From: Excoecaria cochinchinensis
Lineage: Eukaryota; Streptophyta; Magnoliopsida; Malpighiales; Euphorbiaceae
DNA length: 64,000 nt
Assembly: GCA_947683425.1 (NCBI GenBank)
Contig: CANTUQ010000031.1
Span: 2,243,001 to 2,307,000, forward strand
Reading direction: 5' to 3'
Positions 45,039 to 57,479 of this stretch are shown here, one piece after another; position 1 is the first letter of the stretch; every line of letters starts with the position of its first letter. The notes beneath the pieces were generated by a model. The model did no database searches. It worked only from the letters and a program-made list of their open reading frames with translations, and was not told where the DNA came from. The position numbers and the translations under genes were made by a program.

Positions 45039-45417
45039 TGTGGCGCCTTAATTCCCTTCGGGAGGAACATCGGGTTACCACGCAAGCAAGCACATGCAAA
45101 CTCATGCAAAGACTGAAGCAGAAGCTAACAAGAATAAAAACAGGCAAAAACACACTATAAATGGAAGCGGAAGCTATAAAAATAACCGAACAAAAGTGGA
45201 AGCATCAGGATCAACATATATACTATACTTGCATTCAGAACTTATAAAGTGTGCATATACAAAATCAATACATGCCATATATCGGAATTACAAGACTTAC
45301 AAAACGATTACAAAACGCTATACAAGAGTCCTATACAAAAGGAACACTATAACTAATACAAAAGAATCACTTCAAGACAACTCCTAGTGGCCAGTAGATG
45401 GGGACTCTCACTAAACT

Positions 45418-45456
45418 ACACGGAAACAAACATCCGTGCTAAGCAATAACGCTTAG
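45418..45456 (-). promoter_or_regulatory. Stem-loop pair of solo LTR L
   Basis: In sense, hairpin 2 is CTAAGCG-TTAT-TGCTTAG (45439-45456), where the CpG pair has become a G-T pair. Hairpin 3 pairs GCACGG with CCGTGT (45418-45439). Confidence 0.6.
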
Positions 45457-45923
45457 TGGGGATGAACAGAAGCAAAGGACTTTCGAAGAAGTCACAGCAA
45501 AACACAACACATGCATAGCAGTAACAGATACTCGAATCAAGATCCAGAAGCTCATCTTATACATGACAGGCAAGATAGTACAATACTCAAAGTCAAAGCA
45601 GATTCGGAAGCAATAACAATTGCTAACATTCAGGAGTAACAGGACATATAATTGCCAATATCAGGAGTATACAGAATATATAACCAAACCCAGTTTGACA
45701 TATACCTACACATTCAAACGAACAATTAGCCTGAGTTATAAAGATGGTGGATACGGGTAACAGAATACTGGCGAGCAGTATCAGAAGACCAAAGTCTAAA
45801 AGCTTAAATACAGAAGACCGAAGTCTAGTTTTCAGAAGATAGAAGTCTAGATTTCAGAAGACCGAAGTCTAAAACTTTAACCCATATGGGTCGACGGGAG
45901 CAGTTGCAAAACTTAAGCCCTTA

Positions 45924-45937
45924 ATAAGCATACTTAT
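45924..45937. promoter_or_regulatory. Dyad of solo LTR L
   Basis: ATAAGCATACTTAT, arms ATAAG/CTTAT kept around a changed centre, followed by CTATCCAC. Same position as the dyads of the other LTRs. Confidence 0.5.
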
Positions 45938-47189
45938 CTATCCACTACCTTGACCGATCAGGCTGACAAACAACTTAAGTAACCAACTTCTACTCAAGCA
46001 TGATCAACTTAATCAATTCATGTATAAGTCAAGTAATCCATCAAAATAACATACCTTTTAGCATAAAATAATCCTAATTGAATGATATTAAACTAGATTA
46101 AGAATTCATGCTCATACTGTAACATCCCAAAAATGGCCTAGTTGAAATTGCATGTTAATTGGACATTTATTAAGGGCACTTTGGTATTTTGTAAGTAGCA
46201 TTGGATATGAATTAAGGACTAAATCGAATGGGATTTGAAGCATTTAATAAAATAATTGTTATTAGTGAATGATATGTATTTTGCTAAGGATTTATAACGG
46301 GAAAAGCAAAGGACAAAAAGGTAAAGTCAAGGAAACTATCTAAGGGGTCCAATAAGAGATGGACATGTGGCTTAGTAGGTGAGTGCATTAATGGAGATTT
46401 GAAAGAGTGAAGAGAGAGGGAGAGCAGAAAAGAGTTGCTTCCCTTGGAAGCCACCAGTTGCTCCTCTTTCTTGCTTTTCCCATTCTCTCACTCCCTTATC
46501 TCTCTCATTTTTCTGCTCTCTACAATTTCCTACATTGTTCTTCAAGTTTGAGTTAGCGTTTTGAGAACAAGAGTTGTTCCAAGAGGTAAGTAGCTGGAAT
46601 TTATATGAGGTTGCTTCATCTTCTTCTTCCTTTGGGTTGATTATGGGTATATGGTTTTGATTGAGTGGGTATCTGAACATTTGTTTCGATTATATGCAAG
46701 AATCTAAAGAGAGGAGAAAAGACAAAGGAAAAGGAAAAGTGGTATCTTGAAGATAGTGATTGAAGCTCCATTTTCAGGTTTGGGAGCTTTGTGTTTGGTT
46801 GTGTACGTTTGAGAATGTTTGTCCATTTCTATTCGAATCATTATGTGATATGTAAATATCTGTCACTTGTGTGTTTTGGTATATGTATATGCATGTCTTA
46901 ATAGATTTGTAAATATGATTTGAGATATAAGAGTTATAATGCTTTGCATGTCAACTTTGAAGAGTAAGTACATGAACATGAGATGGATTTTTGGGTTTTG
47001 CAACCTCTGTATATGTTGTTTTGATGCGTGTTAAAATTGAGTAAGTGAGTTGTTATTGTTATAAACATGTTTTGGAGGTACTAGAGGTAAGTTTTACATG
47101 ATTTTTACATGGTATGTGGTTATGGGTAAAGTTTAGATTTGATTTCTACAAGCTCTGTTTTCTACATTTTCCTGAGAATAGGAAAACAC

Positions 47190-47640
47190 GATTCTGTCGC
47201 GAGCGCAATAGAACCAGGTCTTCTGTTCTCTCATAGAAGATTTGTTCGGCTTGTAATTCTTCACGACACATGAAGACCTTCACGAGTCGTAAAGAATAGC
47301 CCATTCGGTTTGAGCCATTCGGTAGGGTACTCTTGGCACGTGAAGTTCTTCACGAGTCGTGAAGATTATCCCGTTTGGATGAGAGTCTTCACGACACGTG
47401 AAGTTTTTCATGAATTGTGAAGATAGCCCATTCGAAATGAGAGCTACTTGGCGTGGGAGCCTGTTCGACAGGAAGGCTCCGCTCGATGTGGCGTGCATGA
47501 CTCGGAGGAAGGCATCCGACTCGTGACATGGCCAAGCATGAGTCGTGATGTTATGCACAACTCATGCTGGTCTATTTCTCCCTCAGTGTTTCTTAGTTAC
47601 TGTCGTGAGCACGACTTATTGCCGTGAGTGCGACAGTAAC
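47190..47640 (+). repeat. Palindromic island of solo LTR M
   Basis: Units such as CTTCACGAGTCGTGAAG, repeated near 47275, 47350 and 47390 with decay, plus GTCGCGAGCGCAA near 47196 and GTCGTGAGCACGAC near 47602. It lies 1.07-1.5 kb from the LTR 5' end. Confidence 0.82.
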
Positions 47641-47976
47641 CCATCTGCCTGCCTACCCTGTTTTCCCAAAATGGTTTTCAAGCTTCTTTTACACGAGTTT
47701 ACTACATGGTACATGATTTGGCTTATGCATGTGTATTATTATGGGTTATTTTTTTTATAAGTTATATGTTCATGATTTATATGTATATGGATAACTTAAT
47801 TATGAGTTATACATCCATAATAAAGCCAGTATATGATTTATATGTCTTCGAAATTGGTCAATATACATGTATACATGAAATGATGTGATTATACTTGATT
47901 TATTCTCTATTATATGATAATTATACTAGAGCATAACTGAGTTGGTTTTTGATCCTGATAGTCATAGTAGTGGATA

Positions 47977-47990
47977 GATAAGCACTTATC
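47977..47990. promoter_or_regulatory. Dyad of solo LTR M
   Basis: GATAAG-CA-CTTATC after GTGGATA. It is at the place of the dyads in the other LTRs, with yet another symmetric arm sequence. Confidence 0.5.
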
Positions 47991-48574
47991 AAGGGTTAGA
48001 GTGTGAGTACAGCTGCTATATGTTACACGTTACATGTTGACCCTGTTTGGGTTTATATGATTTGAGACTTCGGTCTTCGGTATACCTTCGGGTATACATG
48101 TTTACACATGATTCGAGACTCTTGTCTCTATGTGCTTGGATATTGTGTCCTATAAGTATCATTAGTACTTATATCCACTAGTTAGTAACCAGGCTATTAC
48201 ATGAGATTTGTATATGCGGCTATTATATATGACTATGATATGTGTTCCCAATGATAGGGAAATGGATATATGTTACATGTTTATGTACATGCGATATGAT
48301 AAGATAAAATGTGATACTTGTAGTTGGATATGAATGGCTAAATGTTTATATTGTGAAGATGCATATGAAGGTTGATTACTTGGATATAAATGATTAATTC
48401 CTTTATCTTGTGAATACGTATATGATGAATAAGTAATGGTTACATTCCTATTTACATGTGTGTGATGAATACTTGTTATAAGCATGAGTAGTATACATTT
48501 ATATGCTTTGTTTCTTGTTAAGCTCATATATTGTTATTGCAATTATATATATATGCATGTTTTGTTCCTCCCCA

Positions 48575-48612
48575 CTAAGCGTTATCGCTTAACACGGGTT
48601 GTTTTTCCGTGT
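48575..48612 (+). promoter_or_regulatory. Stem-loop pair of solo LTR M
   Basis: Hairpin 2, CTAAGCG-TTAT-CGCTTAA, has one end mismatch. Hairpin 3 is ACACGG paired with CCGTGT, where both outer bases differ from GCACGG/CCGTGC of D and H, a compensated change. A TATATATATA run precedes it by about 20 bp. Confidence 0.65.
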
Positions 48613-48984
48613 AGGTGGCAGGTTCAGTTTGGAGTCGGATATTTGCAGGTCGGCCACTAGAAGTCTATAGTTGGAGTTCTTTTTGTCTTCTGCATATTTT
48701 TATTTATGGTTCATGATTTTGGAAATGTAATTTTTATAAAGGAACGATTTTGTATATGTTAAATGTTTACGAATCTTTTGTAAAATGACATATTTATTTA
48801 TTTATATGGATTTGATATCTTTTCGAGTATATGTTTATGTATTTGAGTTTGTATATGTATATGATTATATGACTGGTTTGCGTAGCACTCCGGTATCCTT
48901 CCAAAGGGGATATCGGGGTGTTACACATACTCATGCATAACATTTAAAAATGAATAATAAAACAAAGTGCAAGAACAAGGTATG

Positions 48985-49390
48985 TTACAGTCACAACCAC
49001 TTTGGTTGTCACCGTGACATACCAAAGATGCAAAACAGAAAGAAAACTAGGGTACCTCATGGTCACAACCACTTGGTTGTCACCGTGACATATCACACAC
49101 AATATCCGGATAGTAAGCAATCAAGGGTATCTGACAGTCACAACCACTTTGGTTGTCACCGTGACATACCAAAGATGCAAACAATAATGCAAACTTAGGG
49201 TATCTCATTGTCACAACCACTTTGGTTGTCACCATGACATACCAAAGATGCAAACAATAATGCAAACTTAGGGTATCTCACGGTCACAACCACTTTGGTT
49301 GTCACCGTGACATACCACACACTCCTCGGACAAAAGCATTTCTTGCATACCTCACGGTCACAACCACTTGGTTGTCACCGTGACCTATGC
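48985..49390 (-). repeat. Array of spaced palindromes in solo LTR L
   Basis: Six near-identical palindromes of about 31-36 bp, with arms TCACGGTCACAACCA and TGGTTGTCACCGTGA around CTT or nothing, separated by 25-45 bp spacers, two of which are nearly identical. They lie at about 48987, 49057, 49132, 49207, 49279 and 49353. It is the island of LTR L. It is not a CRISPR array. Confidence 0.88.
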
Positions 49391-50392
49391 AAGAATGCCC
49401 AAAATAGAATTGCATCAACTGTTCCACAACTCAACTCAAAAGCCATAATTGACCAACATACCTCCAAACCATGCACATGCATATGTCAAAGACTTGCCAA
49501 ACAATATGCCAATAACATTTCAAAGCTCTAAATCAATATAAAACATAAAATTGTATACCAATTTCAAGCAATAACATGCATAACCAATCATGAACACACG
49601 CCTCTCAAAAGCACAACTAATAATGCTCAACAATCACACTCTAAATAGGTCTAAGATTATCAATATTCCAACTATAACACATGCATATACACAATTCTAA
49701 CTCATATCACAATATGCACCCAAATACACAATTCAAAAACACATGCACAACTATAGAGCACACGATCCCAACCTCTTGGAGCAGCCGAACACTTCCAAAA
49801 TTAGACTTTGTCCTTGCCCTTTTCAATCCTTCTTCTATCCTCAGCTTCTTATAATACCCAAATAAATACAATCCCTTAATCCAAGTTCTCAAAAAAAAAA
49901 CCACAAAGAAAAGGAGTAGAAGCAGAAATTCAAACCAAATACACTTACCTCTCAAGATTAATCCTTGATTAAACTCTTCAATCAACCTCAAAATGCAGAA
50001 ATTAATCCACAAACCAAACAAAACTCAAGGAAAGAAGAGTAGAGAGGAAGAAACTGAGAGAGAGAGAAAAGAGAAAAGAAATATGCATAAAATCCCCTTT
50101 TGAGACAGAAAACTCCACTAACAATCCTTATATTGCATGTTTCATCCTAGGTGGCATCATCACAATAAGCCACACAAGCCTCACACTAGATAAGTGTCCC
50201 ACAACATGCAAACTTACACTTTAGTCCATGGCAAATCTCTCTCTAAATCCCTCTAAGTCCCTCAAAACTACTTCTTCCTTCACTCAACTAACATTCCATT
50301 CAATTAAGTCCTCACTTACACTAAAACTTGCACAAATACAGAAATTTGCACTACAAATTCTACTAGGGAGCAAATTGGGTCATTACACATAT

Positions 50393-51074
50393 GACCAAAA
50401 CCATACAAAACACGTGAAACGGGGAGAGGGAACAAAAAAATGACAAAATAAAGATAAAATAAAAAGAAATAAAAGAAACAAGGGGGAGAGGGAAGCCGAC
50501 TCATGGTCCATCATTTTGCCAAGGAAGCTAGGCGTCATGCCCAGCTTCCACCAACAACTAAAAAGAACATTTTTTTTACCTTTTCTCAACCAAAATGAAA
50601 TATAAATGCTTGATTCATGCTTCAAATCACCAAAAACCCATTTATATTCAGAGTAAATATAATTTAGACAACAAAAAATAAAAATCATAAAATCACAAAT
50701 TTTAGAGAGAGAAAGAACAAAGGTTAAAGATGGATGAATAGTATTTTAGGTTTTTGCTGTTTTCAATTTTTTAAGCCATGAAAACTATCACAAATATTAG
50801 GTAGATCAAGGATAAAAAAGAGTAAATGGTTATTTCATAATATTATTATCCAAAAATCATTTTAAACAAAATCAAAGCTAAGCTAAAAATGGATAAAAAA
50901 TGGATGTTCACATATTCAAACACATGGTTTACTGTATAGAGATCAGATTTGTGTGTCTAAGATCAAAAGATTTAGGAATCTTTGGCTTCTCTTGGACTTC
51001 TCCCCTAAATCTCGATTTACGCCTTCTCTTTCTTGCTCTTTCCTACTCTCGGTTTCTCACTCTTTATTGCTCTG

Positions 51075-51106
<32 letters not shown>

Positions 51107-51672
51107 TTCTTTTCTTTTTTTCTTCTCTTTTTTGGTTTTCTTTTTTTGATTAGAAAACTCCTTGCTTCTTTGTTTTTGGGTTTGCCCTCTCCTTTTTTTT
51201 ACTAGGGCTTTTTTTCTTTTTGATCTGCGCCCTCCCCCTTTTTTGAGGTCTCATCTTTATCTATATATAAGAAAAAATGTGGCCAAAAACCCTAAAAAAA
51301 GATCCACAAAACCATGGCCATTTAGCAAGCCACGGTCAAACCATAGTTTTGATTGTGGCCCAACCATGGATCCCCCATTTGCTAGTGAAAATGCTCACGC
51401 AAGAAAAATTAAGATTTGTAGACAGTAAAAACAAAATAAAAACTGATGTTAGTAAATAAATCTAAAAATTAATTAAATCATATATAAAAATAAATATTAT
51501 CACATAAAATAAAATAAAAAAAATATTGTATTAACGAAAAATATTAAAATCATGCAAAAGAACACATATGACACGAAAATGGATCGAAAACGATCGAAAA
51601 TGGGACAAAACTGAGAAAAATACACTAAAGGACGAAAAATCAATTGAGGGGTGGCCTGGCAATAAGGGGCGG
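50393..51672. other. Host sequence X, right part, no gene seen
   Basis: AT-rich sequence with a CT-rich run (51075-51130), a TATA-like CTATATATAAG near 51261, and GCAAGCCACGGTC and CCATGG phrases around 51310-51370. Open frames here are low-complexity. The element cannot be named with confidence. It ends where the LTR of I starts. Confidence 0.4.
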
Positions 51673-52819
51673 TGTGATGCGAGCCAAACCCCGTGGGCGC
51701 CCCTTGACCGCCCGTTTGAGGGCGATCGGGCAAGTGAGGTTCGTTGACAACTTATAAGGTATTTACAAATGCGTCTATTTTGGGCAACAAGGAGGTTTCA
51801 TAGAGTCGCCTGCCAATAAAACATTGGGAAAGTTCGTCTCGCCTCAGTGAGCCTAAGACGACGCATATTATCCATTTTGGGCAAACCAAAGGGGTCTTGG
51901 AGGCATTCACCCCAATAGAACATTGGAATGACCCTCTAACCCTATAGAGCCTAGGATTGTAATTTGAGTCTTTTGGTGGGACACAAGAGGTGTCTTAGAG
52001 ATCCCATCAAAATGGGTCTCTCGCCTCGTTGAGCCCAAAGACCAGAGATAGGTTCGGGACTTCTCATTTATTCATACTTTGATTAATTTTACAATTAGGT
52101 TTTGAATTTATTATTTCACCATCTTTCCATACGATGCAATCAATTAAAAGGTGCAATCATTCACGTAAAAGCAAAAAATAAAAGCGAAATTAAAATAAAG
52201 CATTCAAAAGTAAATTGCAATAAAATTAGGGGCGGAATACAACCCCCATTGTAAATAAAATACAAATCATGCATAAATCGGGATATTCATTAATAATGAG
52301 GACATTGGTCCTCGCACACATATTTATTATGAAATAATTTTGATGTGATGATTTTGGATGGAGAAAATTGAGACATTGGTCCCATTTTTATTAGGAAATT
52401 TCATTTTGGTAGAAAACGTTTGTGGTGGTTCTTTTAAGCGCGGTCGAAAATCTTTTATTATTACAGACCACAAACGAATAAAAAGAATAAAATAACAGTT
52501 ACATATTCCAAATAAGAAATATATCCTAATCTATTCATCCCGACCATGCTCCGCCTAACTCCATGGGCGAGTCACATGCCACTCGCATTGCGATAAAGAC
52601 AAAAAAAACAATATTGGTTAATAGTGGTGTAAGCACCGTGTCCCGGAGTGGTCCGGATCAGAGGTTACCCTATGATGAAATCAGTGTCCAAGCCTGTATG
52701 GTAGGTTGGATTTAGAGGTTTTAGCCCCGCGTTCCATGAGAAGTGAGGTTTTTATCATTCCTGGGCCGAAGGAGAGAAAAACAGAGGTTTTTTCGAGTCA
52801 AAGGGCTTTTTGTACTCCA

Positions 52820-53060
52820 CAGACGGCCAGCCCGTCTGTCAAGCCGGCCCATCGCTCCGAGCCACCGACGGCTCTGGGTATTTTCTGACGCCCGTCAAAA
52901 AATCACCGCCCCTATCAGATTGCCGCCTGGTTTCCCGGAGCACGCAACCCTTCCGACGCCCGTCGGTGGATGTGGCAGGGCCGTCGGACTAATCCTTGTG
53001 TCAGAAGGATTCTTCCGACTCCCGCCTCTATACACCGACGCCCGTCGGTCGTGTCTGGCT
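52820..53060 (+). repeat. First GC-rich palindromic island of solo LTR J
   Basis: Units such as CCGACGCCCGTCGG, ACAGACGGCCAGCCCGTCTGT-like repeats split over 52819-52839, and CCGACGGCTCTGG. It is 190-430 bp from the LTR start, like the islands of A and B. Confidence 0.82.
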
Positions 53061-53559
53061 ATAAAAGCTCCGGATTTTCATTTGAAAAGGGTTGGAAAAA
53101 TTTTCAGAAGGGGAAACTCTGCCCAATTTCAAGCACATTTTCTCTCTCTTCCAAAAACACTTTTTCTAAAGAAGTCTATTGAATCAAGGATCAAATCAAT
53201 CAAAGGGAACTAAAAGCTAATTAGTTTTCTTTAGATTTTGACTCCAAAATCGATTTTCTGAAGGATTGAAGGTGAAATATCTCATTTTCTCTCTTTAATC
53301 TTTCATCTTTGCTTCACGTGGAACGCGCGGGGCTCTAACCGACACCAGAATCTCACCTGAAGCGATTATCTGAGGGTAAATATTCCGGATCCTTTCTTCA
53401 TTTCATCTCATATTTAATTTTTTATTTATTCTGTGAAATTTTTGAATATCTGTCATCACTTTCTTTTATTTTGACTCTCTTATCTCCTTTTGGGATGAAA
53501 CCCGCTTTTTGACTTTGAAAGGTTTCTTTTTTCCTTTCTGTTTTTCGGAGACAGAGGTG

Positions 53560-53700
53560 ACCGACGGGTCATCTTCATGACCGACGCCCGTCGGTCACCC
53601 ACCTACAGACGCCCATTCTTGAGTGACAAACGGGCATATCGGATAACCGAACCGACGCCCATCGGTCAACCAAGAAAGGCCGTCGGTGGGTTCTGTCTCC
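53560..53700 (+). repeat. Second palindromic island of solo LTR J
   Basis: Further units such as GACCGACGCCCGTCGGTC, then CAGACGCCCATTC and GACGCCCATCGGTC, partly decayed. They are separated from the first cluster by about 500 bp of ordinary sequence. Confidence 0.78.
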
Positions 53701-55251
53701 ATCTTTTTAAATCATTTTTCATCTCTATCCAGTCTCTTTGATTTCTTATATGTTAATTTTATGTATATTAACATCTCTTAACTTTCTGTGAGTGTACATC
53801 GGTCCTCCTGGATTATCTCGAGCTTGAGCGGCTATCTACCATGTTTGGAGGATCTCGTCCGGTTTAGTTTCCTAATCCTCTTGTTTCATTTCTTTTATTG
53901 ATTATCTTATGTATATGGATGTACTACTTTCATATCCCGTTGATGTATAAAAATGACTCAATGGTTTTATATTTAATAAAATGAGGTTTACACAAAACTA
54001 GACCAATGTCCTATTTTATCCAATAAAATCATCACAAACGAAAATCTCCAATTTTAATAATGATGCATGCGAGGACCAAAGTCCTCAGAATAAGCAATGT
54101 CCCGATTTATCCATGATCCGCACATTTACAAAAGGGAGTTGTATTCCGCTCCTTGTATTATTGTAATCTATTGCTTTTATTGTCTATTTGATCATTTATC
54201 GCTTTCAAGATGTGAATAAATGCGCCTTTTAATCAAACTGCATAGTGTGGAGAGAGAGCGAATTAATGACATTAAAATTTGATCATAAACTAATTGAGGT
54301 AGAAATAGATGAGATATCCCGGACCCAGCTCTGGTCTTTGGGCTCAAGAGGTTAGAGGTTATCCTCCAAAACACTTCTTGGGTCACGAGATTTTAGCGCT
54401 AATCCTAGGCTCTTTAGGGTGAGAAGTTCACCTTCCATGATCCCTCTAGCTGGCCCAAAATGGATACCAAGCGCAGTCTTAGGCTCTCCGAGGCGAGAGA
54501 AACTTTCCCTATGTTCTATTGGGTGGCGACTCCATGATACCTCCTTGTTGCCCAACATAGACGCACTTGCGATTCATCGCAAGCTGCCAACGGACCCGCA
54601 AATGCCCCGATCGCCCACGTGCGGGCGGTCCGAAAGGGCGGCGCACGGGATCCGGCGCGCGTCACAAGTGGATAAATAAACAATCGAATAAATAGATAAA
54701 TAAACAAATAAATGATTGAATGAAGTAAATTGAGAAAAATGAATGATTGAATAAAGTAAATTGAGAAAAATGAATGGGATCGATAATGGATTAAATTAAA
54801 TGATAAGTAAATGAATAAATAATTAAATGAAATAAATTGAGAATTAATGAATATAAAAGCACAAATGACAATTAAAATGATTAATGCCAATAAAAATAAT
54901 AATGCTAATAATAATATCATAAAATAATAATGAATAATAAATAATAAATAAACATAAAATAATGATAGTAATTATGAATGGATAAAATAATAATTCAATG
55001 TAATGATAGTAACATGAACAAAATGATAATAATGATAATAATATACTAATAACAATAATAGCTATAAAATGTATTAGACATAAAATAGTAATATTAATAA
55101 CAATGAATGATAATAAAAATAATAAAAATAATATAACAATAATATAACAAATAATAATAATAATGATAATAATAACATAAAATAAATATACATAACATAT
55201 ATAAAATAATAATAATATCACACAACAATAATTATCATAACCATCAAGAAT

Positions 55252-55687
55252 GGGTTGATTTCACCCATGGTCACTCAACTTATCACTTATCGCGCAAAAG
55301 TAACCGACTTTTTTTTTCTTACTTAAATGTCACTGAACTTTTAACATTATTGCACAAAAGTCATGTTGACCGGAATCCGGCGACGACTTTTGCCGGATTG
55401 ATAAGTTCAACAAATGCTATATTTAAATTAATTTCACTCACAGTCACTAGACTTATCATTTATCTCGCAAAAGTAATTAACTTTTGTTTTTTTCAACTTA
55501 AAAGTAATTAACTTTTAACATTTTTGCAAAAAAGTCATCAATCCGGTAAGGGTCGTCGCCGGATTCCGGTCAACATGACTTTTGTGCAATAATGTTAAAA
55601 GTTCAGTGACATTTAAGTAAGAAAAAAAAAGTCGGTTACTTTTGCGCGATAAGTGATAAGTTGAGTGACCATGAGTGAAATTGACCC
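55252..55687. mobile_element. Mutator-like MITE with long terminal inverted repeats
   Basis: Terminal inverted repeats of about 136 bp (55252-55387 and 55552-55687) are almost identical beyond the first 15 bases, starting GGGTTGATTTCACC and GGGTCAATTTCACT. The 10-bp CATCAAGAAT flanks both sides, which fits Mutator-like transposition. It has no coding capacity. The core holds a diverged direct copy of the left arm (about 55420-55550). Confidence 0.9.
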
Positions 55688-55739
55688 CATCAAGAATACT
55701 ACTATAATAATTATAATCAATAATAATAATCATAACAAT

Positions 55740-55760
55740 AATATTAATCCAACCATGATA

Positions 55761-55827
<67 letters not shown>

Positions 55828-56018
55828 TGATGATGATAAAAATAATAAAATAAATATGTAATAATAATATTAATACTAAATAAAATAACATCAATAACAA
55901 AAATAACAATATAATACAATAACATTAATAGTAAATAAATAAATAATAATAATATCAATAACCATAAATTAATATAACTCAATAATACTAATAATAAATA
56001 AATAAAAATAACAATAAC

Positions 56019-56052
<34 letters not shown>

Positions 56053-56200
56053 TAATAATAATAATAATAAATAATATACAGAATAATTAATAATAAATAT
56101 AAAACAGAATATTAAATAATAATAATAAATAAATACCAATAATAATAATAATAATTAATATTAATTAAATAATAATAATAATAATAATAATAAAATAAAG
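55740..56200. repeat. (AAT)n microsatellite tracts in the LTR of I
   Basis: Long trinucleotide runs at about 55763-55826, 56018-56050 and 56175-56195 with intervening AT-rich sequence. They yield isoleucine- or tyrosine-only frames that are not genes. Confidence 0.93.
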
Positions 56201-57259
56201 AGGGAAGGAGGACTTGCCATCGGAGCTTCGCCGGAGCGTCACCGGAGCCGCCGTTGAAGACACCGCCGCTGCCATCAGCTTCGTCTGGTCACCGGAAGTT
56301 TGCCACAGATGTCCACGCGCCGGAACGTCACCGGAGTAGGTCGGAAATCGCCTTAAACCGTCGCGCCTCCTTCCCTCCGATCTCTCCTTTCCCGGCGAGT
56401 GGTGGAGGCCGATGGGTGCCGGCTGGTGAATCCGGCCACTGGGGACCTAGCGCTGCCACGCGTGTGGCCGTGTGGCGCCGGTGGAGGCCCTGCCACTCTC
56501 CCTCTCTTTTCTTCTTTCTTCCGGCGTCGCCCCTGTGCTTTTTCCGTTGGTCCTCTCCTCTCTTGCTTATTTCTTTTGCTTTCTTTTCTTTTGTTTTTGG
56601 TTCTTTGGTCTCTCAATCCTTGGTCTGTTCTTGCTCTCTCTTCTTATTCTCTCTTTCTTTTTTTCTTTGTCTTTTATTTTCTTTCTATTTTTTCCTTCCA
56701 CTCATTTCTTCTTACTTGCTCTCTCTTTTTGTTCTTCGGCTCCCCTGTGTTCTTCCTCTCTTTTTCCTTTTTTTTTTCTTTTTATTTTCTTGGTTTCTTT
56801 TTCTTTCTTCAGCCAAAAACCCCTTACTCCCTGTTCATCCTTTTCTTTTTATACCCTCAAATTAGGGTTGATTTTTGGATGGCCTAATAATTTCCTCCAT
56901 TTTCCATTTTTTTAATTTTTCAATTTTAAATAATTTACTTAAACTAACACACTAACTAATTAAACACTCTATTAATTAAATACTCTATATTTTTATATCT
57001 ATTTAATTTAATTAATCTACTTAAATTATCATATCTAACTTATTTAATTAAATCCTATATCTATTTTCTTTTTTCAATTTTAACCATCCTAAAATATTAA
57101 CTAATTAATTAACCCAACCTTAACTAATTTTTTTTTTATTTTTTTAATTTTATTAATTTTTTTGTTATTATTTTTTTGTATATATATATATTTTTTTGGA
57201 GGAATTTATCAAGGACCCAAAATTGCCATCAAAATCTGACTCAGAACCCGGTGTCTACA

Positions 57260-57273
57260 GTTGCCCCCAATTT
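57260..57273 (-). other. Polypurine tract of element I
   Basis: The minus strand reads AAAATTGGGGGCAAC before TGTAGACAC, identical to element A. Confidence 0.85.
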
Positions 57274-57479
57274 TGGAGAAGTTAGTGCATAGACACCTAG
57301 GTGAGCCAAAATTCAAAGGAGAAAGGCCAAAATTCAGAGAGGAAAAGAAAAAGAGATGCAGAGAAACGTACCTGAGTAGGCGACGCTTGAACCGGATGAA
57401 GTTGGAGCTGTTGGGGTGGTTAACGTCTGTTCATCGACGTGTTAACCCCTATCGTCTTTGGGCGTATAACCTTGCGGTG

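Larger units (their letters stand above)
46118..48925 (+). mobile_element. Solo LTR M (Tekay/Del-like, 2808 bp)
   Basis: It starts TGTAACATCCC, ends TCGGGGTGTTACA, and is flanked by CATAC on both sides. In sense order it holds the island (47190-47640), dyad (47977-47990) and stem-loops (48575-48612). It lies inside L, so it is younger than L. Confidence 0.93.
45039..50387 (-). mobile_element. Solo LTR L (Tekay/Del-like, about 2.54 kb), interrupted by M
   Basis: It starts TGTGGCGCC, ends TGGGTCATTACA, and is flanked by CATAT on both sides. It holds the stem-loops (45418-45456), dyad (45924-45937) and palindrome array (48985-49390). M with its duplication removes 2813 bp from the span. There is no interior sequence. 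Confidence 0.92.
52628..54666 (+). mobile_element. Solo LTR J (Tat-type, 2039 bp)
   Basis: It starts TGTAAGCACCGTGTCCCGG, ends GGCGCGCGTCACA, and is flanked by AGTGG on both sides. Its U5 half is closely similar to the LTR of A in inverted orientation. It lacks a primer site and coding sequence. It carries two clusters of GACGCCCGTC-type palindromes and the GAGGGTAAATATTC motif near 53372. Confidence 0.93.
51673..57259 (-). mobile_element. 3' LTR of element I, about 3.1 kb after removing insertions
   Basis: It begins TGTGATGCGAGCC and includes U5 phrases shared with A and B (GACCGCCCGTTTGAGGGCGATC, CAATAAAACATTGGGAAAG). It ends GTGTCTACA at 57259. J (2044 bp with duplication) and the MITE (446 bp with duplication) are nested. 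Long AAT-rich tracts fill 54860-56200, and a C- and G-rich stretch with CCGGAG repeats lies at 56220-56480. T-rich low-complexity sequence follows to the end. Confidence 0.85.

Noticed and set aside
48985..49390. Possible CRISPR array (regular palindromic repeats with spacers)
   Set aside because: It lies inside a solo LTR with a CATAT target duplication, the spacers include near-duplicates, no cas genes exist, and the genome is a plant.
56254..56915. Three overlapping 150-200-codon frames rich in Phe, Leu and Ser
   Set aside because: T- and C-rich low-complexity sequence near the outer end of the LTR of I. No conserved domain and no consistent frame.
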